From Agaricicola taiwanensis (GTDB lineage Bacteria; Pseudomonadota; Alphaproteobacteria; Rhizobiales; Methylopilaceae): 64,000 nucleotides of DNA. Shown in pieces: positions 33,911-41,993 of the stretch. The notes below the pieces were generated by a model, which worked only from the letters and a program-made list of their open reading frames with translations, was not told the DNA's origin and did no database searches. The DNA lies in assembly GCF_014635245.1 (NCBI RefSeq), contig NZ_BMCP01000004.1, positions 62,001 through 126,000 of the forward strand, given 5' to 3'. Position numbers and translations under genes: made by a program. How positions within the stretch are numbered: position 1 is the first letter of the stretch; every line of letters starts with the position of its first letter.

Positions 33911-35362
33911 ATGTCTCACGCCATCTCTGCCGCGCGTCCCGAGCCGGATCAGGTCCTGGTCGATATCGCAGACTATGCCCTGAATTATGAGATCAAGAGC
34001 GAGCTTGCCTATGAGACCGCGCGCAACTGCCTGATCGACACTCTCGGCTGTGGTCTGGAGGCGCTGGAATATCCTGCCTGTAAGAAGCTGATGGGTCCCG
34101 TCGTCCATGGAACGGTGGTGCCCAACGGCGCCAAGGTGCCGGGCACGCAGTTCCAGCTTGATCCCATCATGGCGGCTTTCAACATCGGCTGCATGATCCG
34201 CTGGCTCGATTTCAACGACACCTGGCTGGCGGCCGAATGGGGCCATCCGTCCGACAACCTCGGCGGCATCCTCGCCGTGGCGGACTGGCTGTCGCGCACC
34301 CGGGTCGCGCAGGGCAAGGCGCCGCTTACCATGAAAGAAGTGCTCACGGGCATGATCAAGGCCCATGAGATCCAGGGCGTGATCGCGCTGGAGAACTCGT
34401 TCAACCGCGTCGGCCTCGATCACGTGGTGCTGGTGAAGGTGGCGACCACCGCCGTCGTCTCGCAGATGCTGGGCCTGACGCGCGAGGAGACGATCAACGC
34501 CGTCTCGCTCGCCTGGGTCGACGGACAGAGCTTGCGCGCCTATCGCCACGCGCCGCAGGCCGGCTCGCGCAAGAGCTGGGCGGCGGGCGATGCCACGAGC
34601 CGCGGCGTGCGCCTCGCGCTGATCGCCAAGACCGGCGAGATGGGCTACCCCTCGGCGCTGACGGCCAAGACCTGGGGCTTCTACGACGTCTCCTTCAAGG
34701 GCAAACCCTTTACCTTCCAGCGCGACTACGGCTCCTACGTCATGGAGAACGTGCTGTTCAAGATCTCCTTCCCGGCGGAGTTCCACTCGCAGACGGCGGT
34801 GGAGGCGGCCATGACGCTTTACGCCAAGCTGACGGAAATGGGGAAAACCGCCGATGATATCGCCTCGGTCAAGATCCGCACCCATGAAGCCTGCATCCGC
34901 ATCATCGACAAGAAGGGCCCGCTGGCCAATCCGGCCGACCGTGACCACTGCGTGCAATATATGGTGGCCGTGCCGCTGATCTTCGGTCGACTGACGGCCT
35001 CCGACTATGAGGATGATATCGCCGCCGATCCGCGCATCGATGCCCTGCGCGAGAAGATCACCTGCGTCGAGGATGAGGCCTACACCCGCGACTACTTCGA
35101 CCCGGAAAAGCGTTCGATCCCCAACGCGCTAACGATCACGCTGAAAGACGGCACGGTGCTCGACGAGGTCGAGGTGGATTATCCCATCGGCCACAAGCGC
35201 CGCCGCGCCGAAGGCATCCCTCTCCTGGAGGACAAGTTCCGCATCAATCTGGCGCGGCAGTTCCCGGCAAAGCAGCAGAAGACGATCCTCGATATCTCGC
35301 TGGATCAGGCAAAGCTCGAAGCGATGCCGGTCAACGAATACGTCGATCTCTTCGTGATCTGA
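33911..35362 (+). CDS. prpD: 2-methylcitrate dehydratase PrpD
   Basis: A 483-residue MmgE/PrpD-family dehydratase that converts 2-methylcitrate to 2-methyl-cis-aconitate in propionate breakdown. From memory the sequence tracks enterobacterial PrpD along its whole length, including '[19 protein letters not shown]', '[18 protein letters not shown]' and the C-terminal '[12 protein letters not shown]'-like end, and it has the same length. The ATG at 33911 is chosen because it gives the canonical N-terminus; a GTG 36 nt upstream is in frame. prpB and prpC are not in the window. It follows a TTT uptake operon on the same strand, so the substrate might be imported. Confidence 0.93.
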   Translation: MSHAISAARPEPDQVLVDIADYALNYEIKSELAYETARNCLIDTLGCGLEALEYPACKKLMGPVVHGTVVPNGAKVPGTQFQLDPIMAAFNIGCMIRWLDFNDTWLAAEWGHPSDNLGGILAVADWLSRTRVAQGKAPLTMKEVLTGMIKAHEIQGVIALENSFNRVGLDHVVLVKVATTAVVSQMLGLTREETINAVSLAWVDGQSLRAYRHAPQAGSRKSWAAGDATSRGVRLALIAKTGEMGYPSALTAKTWGFYDVSFKGKPFTFQRDYGSYVMENVLFKISFPAEFHSQTAVEAAMTLYAKLTEMGKTADDIASVKIRTHEACIRIIDKKGPLANPADRDHCVQYMVAVPLIFGRLTASDYEDDIAADPRIDALREKITCVEDEAYTRDYFDPEKRSIPNALTITLKDGTVLDEVEVDYPIGHKRRRAEGIPLLEDKFRINLARQFPAKQQKTILDISLDQAKLEAMPVNEYVDLFVI

Positions 35363-35373
35363 CGTGGCGTAAA

Positions 35374-35410
35374 GTGGTCAACCCGCGCGCCTCCCGCGCA
35401 GGTTGACCAC
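35374..35410. terminator. Strong bidirectional hairpin at the prpD / exporter convergence
   Basis: Perfect 10-bp arms GTGGTCAACC (35374-35383) and GGTTGACCAC (35401-35410) continue, after one mismatch, with five further G-C pairs around a 5-nt loop. The structure spans the stop codon of the minus-strand exporter gene. No T-tract is obvious on either side. Confidence 0.55.
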
Positions 35411-36259
35411 CACGACGCCACACAGGGCCAGTGCTCCGCCGACAAGGGTGAGAAGACCCGGCACTTCACCCAGCCAGAAAAAGCCGATCACGGTCGCGAC
35501 GGGCGGAATGCAGTAGAGGAAGTTCGAGGCACGCGAGGCGGAAAGCCCTGCCAGGGCGAAAGCCCAGGCGGCATAGCCTATGGTGCCCGGAACAATGCCG
35601 AGATAGATCCCCGCGAAAAGCGCGGTCGGGGTCGCGGCACTCGCCTCCACCAGGGCGCCGGGCAGGGCGAAGGCCAGAAGGATCGCGCCCGACAGCATGT
35701 TCCAGGCGGCCACTGTCAGAGCCCCGTGGTGAGCGAAAAGCGGCTTCTGGACGATGGTCGCGATGCTGGCGCAGAGCGCGGCTCCCAGAACCAGGATGGC
35801 GCCGACATCCAGCTGCAAACTGCCGCTTTCACCGAGCGCGATCAGCCCGACGCCGAAGAACGACAGTGCGGTGCCGGCCCAGGCGGCGCGGGGAAAGCGC
35901 TCTCCCAGAAGCTGCATGGCGAGGAGCGCGGTGATGATGGGGCTGATGTTGACGATGAAGCTCGCCGCTCCGGCCTGCACGGTTTGTTCGCCCAGGTTCA
36001 GCAGTGCGGTGTAGAGCGCGATCGAGAACAGGCCGCCCATGGCGAAGCGCCAGACTTCTCCCGACCGGGGCAAAGGCGGCCTGACGACCACCAGATAGGC
36101 AAGGCAGGGCAGCGCGGCGATGGCGAAGCGCAACGCGGCAAGCTCCAGAGGGCCGAAGCCGGTGAGGCCCGCCCTTATGGCGGCAAAGGATGAGCCCCAG
36201 GTCAGAACCGTCACCGCTACGGCGATGAAGGGAACCATGGGGCCGCGAAGCGCCCGCAT
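35378..36259 (-). CDS. EamA/DMT-superfamily exporter
   Basis: A 293-residue membrane protein with ten hydrophobic helices in two EamA halves (about residues 10-140 and 150-285). Members export amino acids, metabolites or drugs by proton exchange. It starts 7 bp after the transglycosylase stop and is probably co-transcribed. Its stop codon lies in a long hairpin. The substrate is unknown. Confidence 0.9.
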   Translation of the reverse strand: MRALRGPMVPFIAVAVTVLTWGSSFAAIRAGLTGFGPLELAALRFAIAALPCLAYLVVVRPPLPRSGEVWRFAMGGLFSIALYTALLNLGEQTVQAGAASFIVNISPIITALLAMQLLGERFPRAAWAGTALSFFGVGLIALGESGSLQLDVGAILVLGAALCASIATIVQKPLFAHHGALTVAAWNMLSGAILLAFALPGALVEASAATPTALFAGIYLGIVPGTIGYAAWAFALAGLSASRASNFLYCIPPVATVIGFFWLGEVPGLLTLVGGALALCGVVVVNLRGRRAG

Positions 36260-36266
36260 GGTTGTG

Positions 36267-37469
36267 TTATCTCAGCCGCGAGATCAGCTCGGAGGTGGGG
36301 TAGCTGTCGGCGGGCAAGCCGAGGCGCAACTGCTCGTTCTTGACCGCCTCTCGCGTGTTCTCGCCGAGGATGCCATCCACTTTGCCGACGTGGTGGCCAC
36401 GCCTCACCAACAGCTGCTGCAATTCCTTGATCTGGCCGAGGCTCAGGGCTTCCGCACCGCTGCCGCGGCCGACCTTTGGCGCGCCGGCAAGCCGCGTGGC
36501 GAAATAGGCGGCGGTGGTCGCGTAAACCAGCGAATTGTTCCACTGCGTGTAGATGCCGAAGTTGGGATAGGCCAGGAAGGCCGGGCCGCTCCGTCCCATG
36601 GGCAGGAGCAGGGAGGCAGGCAGATTGTCTGATGGCAGCCGGTTGCCGTTTGCGGCGGTCACGCCCCACTGCGCCCACTGCGCGCGTGGCAGCTTGATGG
36701 CGATGCTGGCCTGTTCCCAGGGCAGGTTTGCCGGGACCTTCACTTCCTGCAACCAGGGCTGGCCGCGCTGCCAGCCGAGTTCCTGGATGTATTTGCCTGC
36801 GGAGGCGAGAGCGTCCGGCGCGCTTTTGATGAGATTGCGCCGGCCGTCGCCGTCGAAGTCCACCGCATGCGCCATGTAGTGCACCGGCAGGAACTGAAGC
36901 TGGCCAAGTTCGCCGGCCCAGGGCCCGCGCATTTCCTGCGCTGACAGATCGCCCCGTTCGATGAGCTGGAGCGCGGCGAGCAATTCGCGTTCGAACATCT
37001 CCGGACGGCGGCAATCATAAGCGAGAGTGGCCAGAGAGCGGATGGTCGGCATGTCGCCGGTGTTGGCGCCGAAATCGGTTTCAAGCCCCCAGAAAGCGAC
37101 GATGACCTCGGCAGGCACGCCGAACTGCTGCTCGATCCTCTGGAAGGTCGCCCGATGCTTCTTGATCTGTGCCGCCCCCTGCTGGAGGCGATACTGCGCC
37201 ACCATCCGGTCGGAAAACTGCAGGAAGCTTTGCGAGAAGACGCCCTGACCCCGATCCTTTTGCACCACGGAGGGATCGAAACTGACATTGCCCAGGGCTG
37301 CTTCAATGGTGGACTGCGAGATCCCTTGAGCCGCTGCGGATCTCTTGAAGCCGTCGAGCCAGGAGCCAAAACTTACGCCAGCCCGGCACGACTGCTGCTG
37401 GGCGGCCGCCGGAACGGCAAACGAGGCAGCAGCCAAAGCCAAGACACCAATGAGAAACGCACCGCGCAT
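36267..37469 (-). CDS. Lytic murein transglycosylase, MltB family, with peptidoglycan-binding domain
   Basis: A 400-residue periplasmic enzyme that cleaves peptidoglycan to 1,6-anhydromuropeptides. It has a signal peptide ([17 protein letters not shown]...PAAAQQQ), an SLT_2 domain with the catalytic Glu in '[12 protein letters not shown]', and a C-terminal PG_binding_1 domain ('[20 protein letters not shown]'). The start at ATG 37469 has a GGAG site 6 nt upstream; an ATG 12 nt upstream is less well placed. It is followed by the exporter gene after 7 bp. Confidence 0.93.
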   Translation of the reverse strand: MRGAFLIGVLALAAASFAVPAAAQQQSCRAGVSFGSWLDGFKRSAAAQGISQSTIEAALGNVSFDPSVVQKDRGQGVFSQSFLQFSDRMVAQYRLQQGAAQIKKHRATFQRIEQQFGVPAEVIVAFWGLETDFGANTGDMPTIRSLATLAYDCRRPEMFERELLAALQLIERGDLSAQEMRGPWAGELGQLQFLPVHYMAHAVDFDGDGRRNLIKSAPDALASAGKYIQELGWQRGQPWLQEVKVPANLPWEQASIAIKLPRAQWAQWGVTAANGNRLPSDNLPASLLLPMGRSGPAFLAYPNFGIYTQWNNSLVYATTAAYFATRLAGAPKVGRGSGAEALSLGQIKELQQLLVRRGHHVGKVDGILGENTREAVKNEQLRLGLPADSYPTSELISRLR

Positions 37470-37530
37470 AGCCAACTCCAAAGTGGGTCGGCGAAGCTGA
37501 ACGGTGCGCTACTCTGGCGTCAAGTGTTTG

Positions 37531-37818
37531 TTACTGCAAAAGATAGGCGAAGTCGGTCTCGCCGGTCGATCTTGTCTGTTCCGGAGCGTGGCGGATGACC
37601 TTGGTCGTGCCACGCTCGCTGTCGGTCTCGATCCGGACAGATACGCCGTCCGTCAAGCCTTGTGCCGAAGGCGTCAGACGATCTGACTTGCCGGCGCGAT
37701 TGATCATCTGGCCTTGGCCGGCGACGGCAGCGTCCGCCGATGGCAGTGGGATCGTGTCGACCACGAGGAAGCCCGTTGCGACAACAGCTGATGTAAGAAC
37801 CATGTTCAAAGCTTGCAT
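37531..37818 (-). CDS. Small exported hypothetical protein
   Basis: 95 residues from the ATG at 37818, which has an excellent GGAGG site 7 nt upstream. A hydrophobic N-terminus (MQALNMVLTSAVVATGFLVV) looks like a signal peptide or anchor with possible cleavage after 'SADA'. The rest is hydrophilic, ending '...TDFAYLLQ', with a stretch 'VSVRIETDSERGTTKV' that may be beta-rich. No family is recognised. It lies just downstream of another small membrane-protein gene on the same strand. Confidence 0.65.
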   Translation of the reverse strand: MQALNMVLTSAVVATGFLVVDTIPLPSADAAVAGQGQMINRAGKSDRLTPSAQGLTDGVSVRIETDSERGTTKVIRHAPEQTRSTGETDFAYLLQ

Positions 37819-37856
37819 TTCCAAGCCTCCGCAGGTCTTGCGCAGGAGAGGGAGCG

Positions 37857-38069
37857 TCAATTGCGCGGGTTGTCGACCACACCGATATCGGGCGGCGGGT
37901 TCTGCACATCGGTGCCGCCGACGAGGTAGAACAGCGCGATGCCCATCAGAATCAAACCGGCAATCAGCACATAAAGAACCGGCTTACCCTTGTTTCCCTG
38001 GCGCGCTTCGGTAGGTGTCAACTTCTCCGGCAATTCACTGATCCCTATCATTCGCATAAGGAGCGACAT
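37857..38069 (-). CDS. Small single-span membrane protein
   Basis: 70 residues from ATG 38069: a charged N-terminus with 'LPEKLTPTEARQGNKG', one transmembrane helix ('VLYVLIAGLILMGIALFYLV') and a short Pro-rich tail ending 'VDNPRN'. No family was recognised. A longer in-frame start at 38120 exists but adds a Cys/Arg-rich stretch without a ribosome site. It is likely co-transcribed with the exported 95-residue protein downstream. Confidence 0.6.
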   Translation of the reverse strand: MSLLMRMIGISELPEKLTPTEARQGNKGKPVLYVLIAGLILMGIALFYLVGGTDVQNPPPDIGVVDNPRN

Positions 38070-38223
38070 GCCCCGTTTGGCCGAACAATCCCTTGCCAGC
38101 GGATTTTGTTCCCCGGCCATGACAAACAGTTAAAATATGTATAACTTTACTCAAATTGTTCGAAAAAGGCGCCTAAACGCGCGAAGCGCGATTTTGTTCC
38201 GCTGAAAAAGACATTAGTTTTTT

Positions 38224-38248
38224 TGAACTCCTGCGTTGCGCCGGCGTT
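38224..38248 (+). promoter_or_regulatory. EcfG-type promoter candidate for the PRC-barrel gene
   Basis: TGAAC, 16-nt spacer, CGTT: one mismatch from the alphaproteobacterial general-stress consensus GGAAC-N16/17-CGTT. The -10 element ends 57 bp before the ATG at 38306. Confidence 0.45.
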
Positions 38249-38305
38249 ATTTCTGTGCCCGTCCCCGAACGGGCAAGTTAACGTTCGACGACGGAGGAAA
38301 GAACA

Positions 38306-39274
38306 ATGGAACTCAGGAAGCTCTTGCTGACGGGTGTCGCGGTGGCGGCATTTCCAGCTTACGCGTTCGCGCAGGCCTCTGCGCCCGCGTCTGATCCTGC
38401 TTCGCCCCCAAGCGCCAGTGCTCCGGCGGCGCCGGGCTCTTCAGCTACCGCTGAGAGCGATGCGACCGCCAATGAGCCGCGCTTCGCGAATTATAAAGGC
38501 GCCGACATCGTTGACGCCGAAGACAACAGCATCGCGTCCATCGCCGATATCCTGATCGATGATACCGGCCAGGCCAAGCATCTGGTGCTTAGCGAGGGCG
38601 GCGTGATGGGTGTTGGTGCGACCTATCGGGCCTTCGAGCTTCAGGGCCTGCCCGCATTGGCGGATGGCGATGTGAAGCTCGATCTGACAAAGGAATCCCT
38701 GGCCGCTCTGCCGGAGTATACTTATCCGAAGAGCGAGCAAACGGCTTCCACCGAGGGAACGGCACCGGCCGGTTCGACCGCTCCGGCCGGTTCGACGGCT
38801 CCTTCGGCGACAGCACCGACGGGCTCGACCGCGCCGGCAACAGCTGAAGCGCCGGCTGCTTCGGCATCGACCGAGGGGCGCGCCGCAACGAACACCGATC
38901 CTGCGGGGTCAAGCGACATGAGCAGCCTCTGGCCGGTGAGCAGCCTGGTGGGAGCCGAGCTTGAGGCGACCCAGGGCGAGGAAGCCTCCACGCAGACGGT
39001 TTCGGACCTGCGCTTCTCGACCGACGGCAAGGTCGAGCAGGTCGAGATCAACCGCGGTGGTGTCCTGGGTGTCGGCGGCGAGACGCAGACGGTCCCCTTT
39101 ACGGACCTGTCGATCAGCGGCACGCCGGAGGAGCCGGTGCTCGCGCTCACGAGCAGCGGTGCAGCCTCCGCTCCCGCAGCGCCCAAAGCGGAAACCGAAC
39201 GCGCCCCCGGCGCGGATGGAGGAACCGGCACGCCGGCTCCCGGCACATCACCGGCGCCCGCTCCCGCTCCGTAA
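38306..39274 (+). CDS. Exported protein with two PRC-barrel-like domains
   Basis: A 322-residue protein with a signal peptide (MELRKLLLTGVAVAAFPAYAFAQ). Two PRC-barrel-like beta domains follow, about residues 62-125 ('YKGADIVDAEDNSIASIADI') and 212-275 ('LVGAELEATQGEEASTQTV'). They are joined by a repetitive Ala/Pro/Ser/Thr linker with 'GSTAPAGSTAPS'-like units, and the C-terminus is also Pro/Ala-rich. PRC-barrel proteins of this kind are commonly stress- or envelope-related in alphaproteobacteria. A GGAGG site precedes the ATG. A candidate stress promoter and a strong terminator flank the gene, so it is monocistronic. Confidence 0.85.
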   Translation: MELRKLLLTGVAVAAFPAYAFAQASAPASDPASPPSASAPAAPGSSATAESDATANEPRFANYKGADIVDAEDNSIASIADILIDDTGQAKHLVLSEGGVMGVGATYRAFELQGLPALADGDVKLDLTKESLAALPEYTYPKSEQTASTEGTAPAGSTAPAGSTAPSATAPTGSTAPATAEAPAASASTEGRAATNTDPAGSSDMSSLWPVSSLVGAELEATQGEEASTQTVSDLRFSTDGKVEQVEINRGGVLGVGGETQTVPFTDLSISGTPEEPVLALTSSGAASAPAAPKAETERAPGADGGTGTPAPGTSPAPAPAP

Positions 39275-39291
39275 GGGCATGATCCAAGCAG

Positions 39292-39320
39292 AAAGCGGGC
39301 GTCGAAAGGCGCCCGCTTTT
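39292..39320 (+). terminator. Intrinsic terminator after the PRC-barrel gene
   Basis: Perfect 10-bp arms AAAGCGGGCG and CGCCCGCTTT with an 8-nt loop, followed by a T, start 18 bp after the stop codon. Confidence 0.85.
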
Positions 39321-39361
39321 CGTTGTATAAGTTTCGATTAAGATTAACGTGCCTTTACGGT

Positions 39362-39386
39362 GAAACCTTTGTCCCTAGAGCGCGTT
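39362..39386 (+). promoter_or_regulatory. EcfG-type promoter candidate for the DUF883-like gene
   Basis: GAAAC, 16-nt spacer, CGTT: one mismatch from GGAAC-N16/17-CGTT. The -10 element ends 32 bp before the ATG at 39419. Confidence 0.4.
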
Positions 39387-39418
39387 GAACTGGCGATCAA
39401 TTCTTTACGGAGGGTGGA

Positions 39419-39766
39419 ATGGCTCGCTCACGCCGCGTTGCCGATGATGACATCGGCGCTCAAATCGAGGCTCTAAGAACCGATCTTGCCGCGCTCAGCC
39501 GCGCGGTCAAAAATCGCGCTGTCAATGAGGCCGGCGCGGCGCGCTCCTCGGTGACAAGTAGCGTCGACGAGCTCCAGGAGCAGATCGGTTCGCTGCTCAG
39601 CAATATCACGGATACTGGCAGCGGGCTGGCCGCTGATGCCCGGGCGCGCACGACCGAGGCCTATGAGGCGGTCGAAAGCACGATCCAAAAAAATCCCGGC
39701 ACCGCCGTTCTCGCCGCACTCGGTATCGGATTCCTCGTCGGCGCGCTTTCGCGGGGTCAACGTTGA
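39419..39766 (+). CDS. DUF883/ElaB-like membrane-anchored protein
   Basis: A 115-residue protein: a hydrophilic, helical, Ala-rich N-terminal part (coiled-coil character around 'DDIGAQIEALRTDLAALSRAV'), then a short C-terminal membrane helix with Gly zipper ('VLAALGIGFLVGALSRGQR'). This is the ElaB/YqjD/DUF883 layout; such proteins associate with ribosomes or the membrane under stress. A GGAGG site lies upstream. The next gene starts 4 bp inside its 3' end. Confidence 0.8.
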   Translation: MARSRRVADDDIGAQIEALRTDLAALSRAVKNRAVNEAGAARSSVTSSVDELQEQIGSLLSNITDTGSGLAADARARTTEAYEAVESTIQKNPGTAVLAALGIGFLVGALSRGQR

Positions 39767-40134
39767 TTAAACTCGCCCTCACTGCACTTCCCTTGCTGAC
39801 CGTGGTGATCCGGCGTCTGAAGCGCCAGATCATATCCTACGCCTTGGCCGCCTTTTTGCTCTGCGCGGCTCTTTTCTGGGGAAGTGTGGCAGGCTTTTTG
39901 GCGCTCGTTCCGATCTGGGGCGCGCCGGCTGCCGCGGGGGCGGTGGCAGGAGTATACCTGTTGATCGCGCTGATCGTGTGGCTCGTCGGGCGCCGGGCAC
40001 CACGCTCCGCTGTCGGCATGCCTTTGGCTTCCACCGCCTCGATGGCGGCAACCACGGGCGCGGTCGCGGGAGCGTCCTCTCCCACCCTCATGGCGGCCTT
40101 GCTCGCTGGCTATATGGCAGGTCGCGGCAAATAA
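39763..40134 (+). CDS. Small membrane protein (phage-holin-like/YqjE-type)
   Basis: 123 residues from a TTG start that overlaps the preceding stop. It has two long hydrophobic helices ('YALAAFLLCAALFWGSVAGFL' region and 'AGVYLLIALIVWLV') and a small-residue-rich C-terminus ending 'AGYMAGRGK'. The pairing with a YqjD-like protein resembles the enterobacterial yqjD-yqjE arrangement, so a YqjE-type role is proposed by context. Confidence 0.7.
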   Translation: MIKLALTALPLLTVVIRRLKRQIISYALAAFLLCAALFWGSVAGFLALVPIWGAPAAAGAVAGVYLLIALIVWLVGRRAPRSAVGMPLASTASMAATTGAVAGASSPTLMAALLAGYMAGRGK

Positions 40135-40151
40135 TTCCTGACGCAGGTAAT

Positions 40152-40189
40152 AAAAAGGCCTCTCCGGGTTTTCCCCGAAGAGGCTTTTT
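40152..40189. terminator. Bidirectional terminator between the membrane-protein gene and phyR
   Basis: A-tract, GCCTCTCCGGG stem, TTTT loop, matching CCCCGAAGAGGC strand with a minor mismatch, then a run of five T. A-rich on one side and T-rich on the other, it can serve both converging transcripts. Confidence 0.85.
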
Positions 40190-40207
40190 CATTAGCGGCC
40201 GCCAAGA

Positions 40208-41002
40208 TCAGGCGGCCTGAGAGCGTTGTGCGCGTGTACGAAAAAACAGAGCCTGGCTGATGATGGCTTTTACAGTCTGGATCTGGAACGGCTTGGTGAT
40301 CAGGAACACCGGTTCCGGCCGCACGCCGGTCAAGAGGCGCTCGGGATAGGCGGTGATGAAGATGACCGGAACGTCGAAGCGCTCCAGGATCTCATTGACC
40401 GCTTCAAGCCCCGAGCTGCCGTCGGCCAGCTGAATATCGGCGAGCACCAGTCCCGGCTTCGCCTCCTCGGCCATGGCAACGGCCTCGCGATGTGTCCGGG
40501 CATTGCCCACCACACGATGGCCCAGCCCTTCGACCAGCGCCTCCAGGTCCATGGCGATGATGGGCTCATCCTCGATGACGAGCACATCGGTCGCCACCGC
40601 CTCCGCGATTTCTCGGCCGACCTCATCGGTCGCCGCGATCACAGCGGCGGTGTTGATGTCGAGAATCTCGGCCGCTTCAGCCGCGGTGAAACCTTCCACC
40701 GTGGTGAGCAGAAAGACCTGACGGGACTGGGGAGCCAGCGCTTCCAGCGTTCCATCCGGACCAAGCAGGTTCGTCTCACCGCTTGGTTCGTTGTTGACGC
40801 GGACAGAGGACCAGATCTGCGAGAAGACGCGGTAAAGCGCCAGACGCGGATCGACATCCTTTGGAAAAATGCTGGGATCCGAGACCAGGGCGCCAAGGAC
40901 CGCGGCCACGTAAGCGTCTCCGCTTGATTGGCTGCCTGTCAATGCGCGCGCATAGCGCCGGAGATAGGGGAGTTGGGGCGCAACCGTCTGCGCTATGGAC
41001 AT
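40208..41002 (-). CDS. phyR: General stress response anti-anti-sigma factor PhyR
   Basis: A 264-residue response regulator with an N-terminal sigma-like domain (about 1-130) and a C-terminal receiver. The receiver is complete: acidic pair Glu144-Asp145, phospho-acceptor Asp189 in 'VLADIQL', Thr in 'FITAYPERL' and Lys237 in 'ITKPF'. When phosphorylated, PhyR sequesters NepR and frees EcfG. The start at ATG 41002 is fixed by a GGAGGT site; an upstream in-frame start would run through the promoter. It is divergent from nepR-ecfG and has its own EcfG-type promoter. Confidence 0.97.
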   Translation of the reverse strand: MSIAQTVAPQLPYLRRYARALTGSQSSGDAYVAAVLGALVSDPSIFPKDVDPRLALYRVFSQIWSSVRVNNEPSGETNLLGPDGTLEALAPQSRQVFLLTTVEGFTAAEAAEILDINTAAVIAATDEVGREIAEAVATDVLVIEDEPIIAMDLEALVEGLGHRVVGNARTHREAVAMAEEAKPGLVLADIQLADGSSGLEAVNEILERFDVPVIFITAYPERLLTGVRPEPVFLITKPFQIQTVKAIISQALFFRTRAQRSQAA

Positions 41003-41047
41003 GGAACCTCCTTTAAACGAGTAAGTCGCACTCGTTCGTCGGCCGGT

Positions 41048-41072
41048 AACGTATCCCGTTGCATAAAGTTCC
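41048..41072 (-). promoter_or_regulatory. EcfG-type promoter of phyR
   Basis: On the minus strand GGAAC (41072-41068), 16-nt spacer, CGTT (41051-41048): an exact match to the general stress response promoter, about 46 bp before the phyR start. It implies positive autoregulation. Confidence 0.85.
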
Positions 41073-41102
41073 ATCAAGCTGGAATGGTTTTTCAGATTCT
41101 GT

Positions 41103-41128
41103 GGAACCACACAGAAGATGGGTGCGTT
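41103..41128 (+). promoter_or_regulatory. EcfG-type promoter of nepR-ecfG
   Basis: GGAAC (41103-41107), 17-nt spacer, CGTT (41125-41128): an exact match to the general stress response consensus. It points away from the phyR promoter towards nepR, giving an estimated leader of about 80 nt. Confidence 0.85.
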
Positions 41129-41214
41129 GCACCGAACAAGCTGCCGAAGGTTTGAGCAGGGTTATGGTCAATTTGCTGCAGGGGCCTGTCGGATGGAAGA
41201 GAAAGCAAGCCGGG

Positions 41215-41412
41215 ATGAATGATAACAATGAACAAGGCAGTGGCGTCGATGGTGAGCTCCAGGCTCACATCGGCCGCAAGCTCAAGGCTGCCTATGATGA
41301 TATCCTGGGCCAGCCGGTCCCGGATCGATTTCTCGAGCTTTTGAAAGCTCTTGAAGAAAAAGAGAAGACGCAGCAGATCGACGGTGCCGCCTCCAGTGGG
41401 GAGGCTCGATGA
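41215..41412 (+). CDS. nepR: Anti-sigma factor NepR
   Basis: 65 residues from ATG 41215. The conserved NepR core is clear: 'HIGRKLKAAYDDIL', then 'PVPDRFLELLKALEEKE', which binds either EcfG or PhyR. A longer in-frame start at 41059 would read through the predicted EcfG promoter and is rejected. The stop overlaps the ecfG start by 4 bp (ATGA), the usual translational coupling of an anti-sigma factor with its sigma factor. Confidence 0.95.
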   Translation: MNDNNEQGSGVDGELQAHIGRKLKAAYDDILGQPVPDRFLELLKALEEKEKTQQIDGAASSGEAR

Positions 41413-41963
41413 GCAACCCCGCCGCCGTGCGCGAAGCCATGCTTGCCGAGATCCAGAGCCTCCGTGCTTTTGCGGTGTCTCTATGCGGTCAGGTCGACAG
41501 AGCTGACGACCTGGTCCAGGAGACGCTGATGAAGGCGTGGCTGAACCTCGACCGGTTCCAGGAGGGCACCAACATGCGTGCCTGGCTCTTCACCATCCTG
41601 CGTAACGTCTTCTACTCCGAACACCGCAAGCGTCGACGGGAGGTGGAGGATTCCGACGGCTCCATCGTCGGTCGTCTGGCCGTGCATCCAGGCCAGGATG
41701 GCCACATGGATATGCAGGATTTTCGCGAGGCGCTGAGCACATTGCCGCCCGATCAACGCGAGGCCCTGGTGCTCGTCGGCGCGTCGGGCTTCTCCTATGA
41801 GGAGGCGGCGGAGATCTGCGATTGTGCGGTGGGTACTATCAAGAGCCGTGTCAATCGGGCGCGCAATGCACTGTCCCGCGTCCTCGCCGTGGAGGGCAGG
41901 GAATATGGCCCGGAAGCAGATACCCACGCCGCTCTTGGAAAGTCGATCACCCCCTCGCCCTGA
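41409..41963 (+). CDS. ecfG: ECF-family general stress sigma factor EcfG
   Basis: A 184-residue ECF15-type sigma factor. Region 2 includes 'DRADDLVQETLMKAW' and 'MRAWLFTILRNVFYSEHRKRR'; region 4 includes 'LPPDQREALVLVG' and the HTH 'SYEEAAEICDCAVGTIKSRVNRAR'. It directs RNA polymerase to GGAAC-N16/17-CGTT promoters. It is coupled to nepR and followed 30 bp later by a kinase-like gene, all one locus. Confidence 0.96.
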   Translation: MSNPAAVREAMLAEIQSLRAFAVSLCGQVDRADDLVQETLMKAWLNLDRFQEGTNMRAWLFTILRNVFYSEHRKRRREVEDSDGSIVGRLAVHPGQDGHMDMQDFREALSTLPPDQREALVLVGASGFSYEEAAEICDCAVGTIKSRVNRARNALSRVLAVEGREYGPEADTHAALGKSITPSP

Positions 41964-41993
41964 CGTGGCCTTGATGACGAGCCTTGGAATGCT

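Noticed and set aside
38069-38123. EcfG-type promoter before the 70-residue membrane protein gene (GGAAC at 38110 region on the minus strand)
   Set aside because: GGAAC is present, but at 16-17 nt spacing the -10 reads GGAT/GATT, two or more mismatches from CGTT.
41059-41214. Longer N-terminus for nepR
   Set aside because: It would be translated through the predicted EcfG promoter. The conserved NepR core begins well after ATG 41215.
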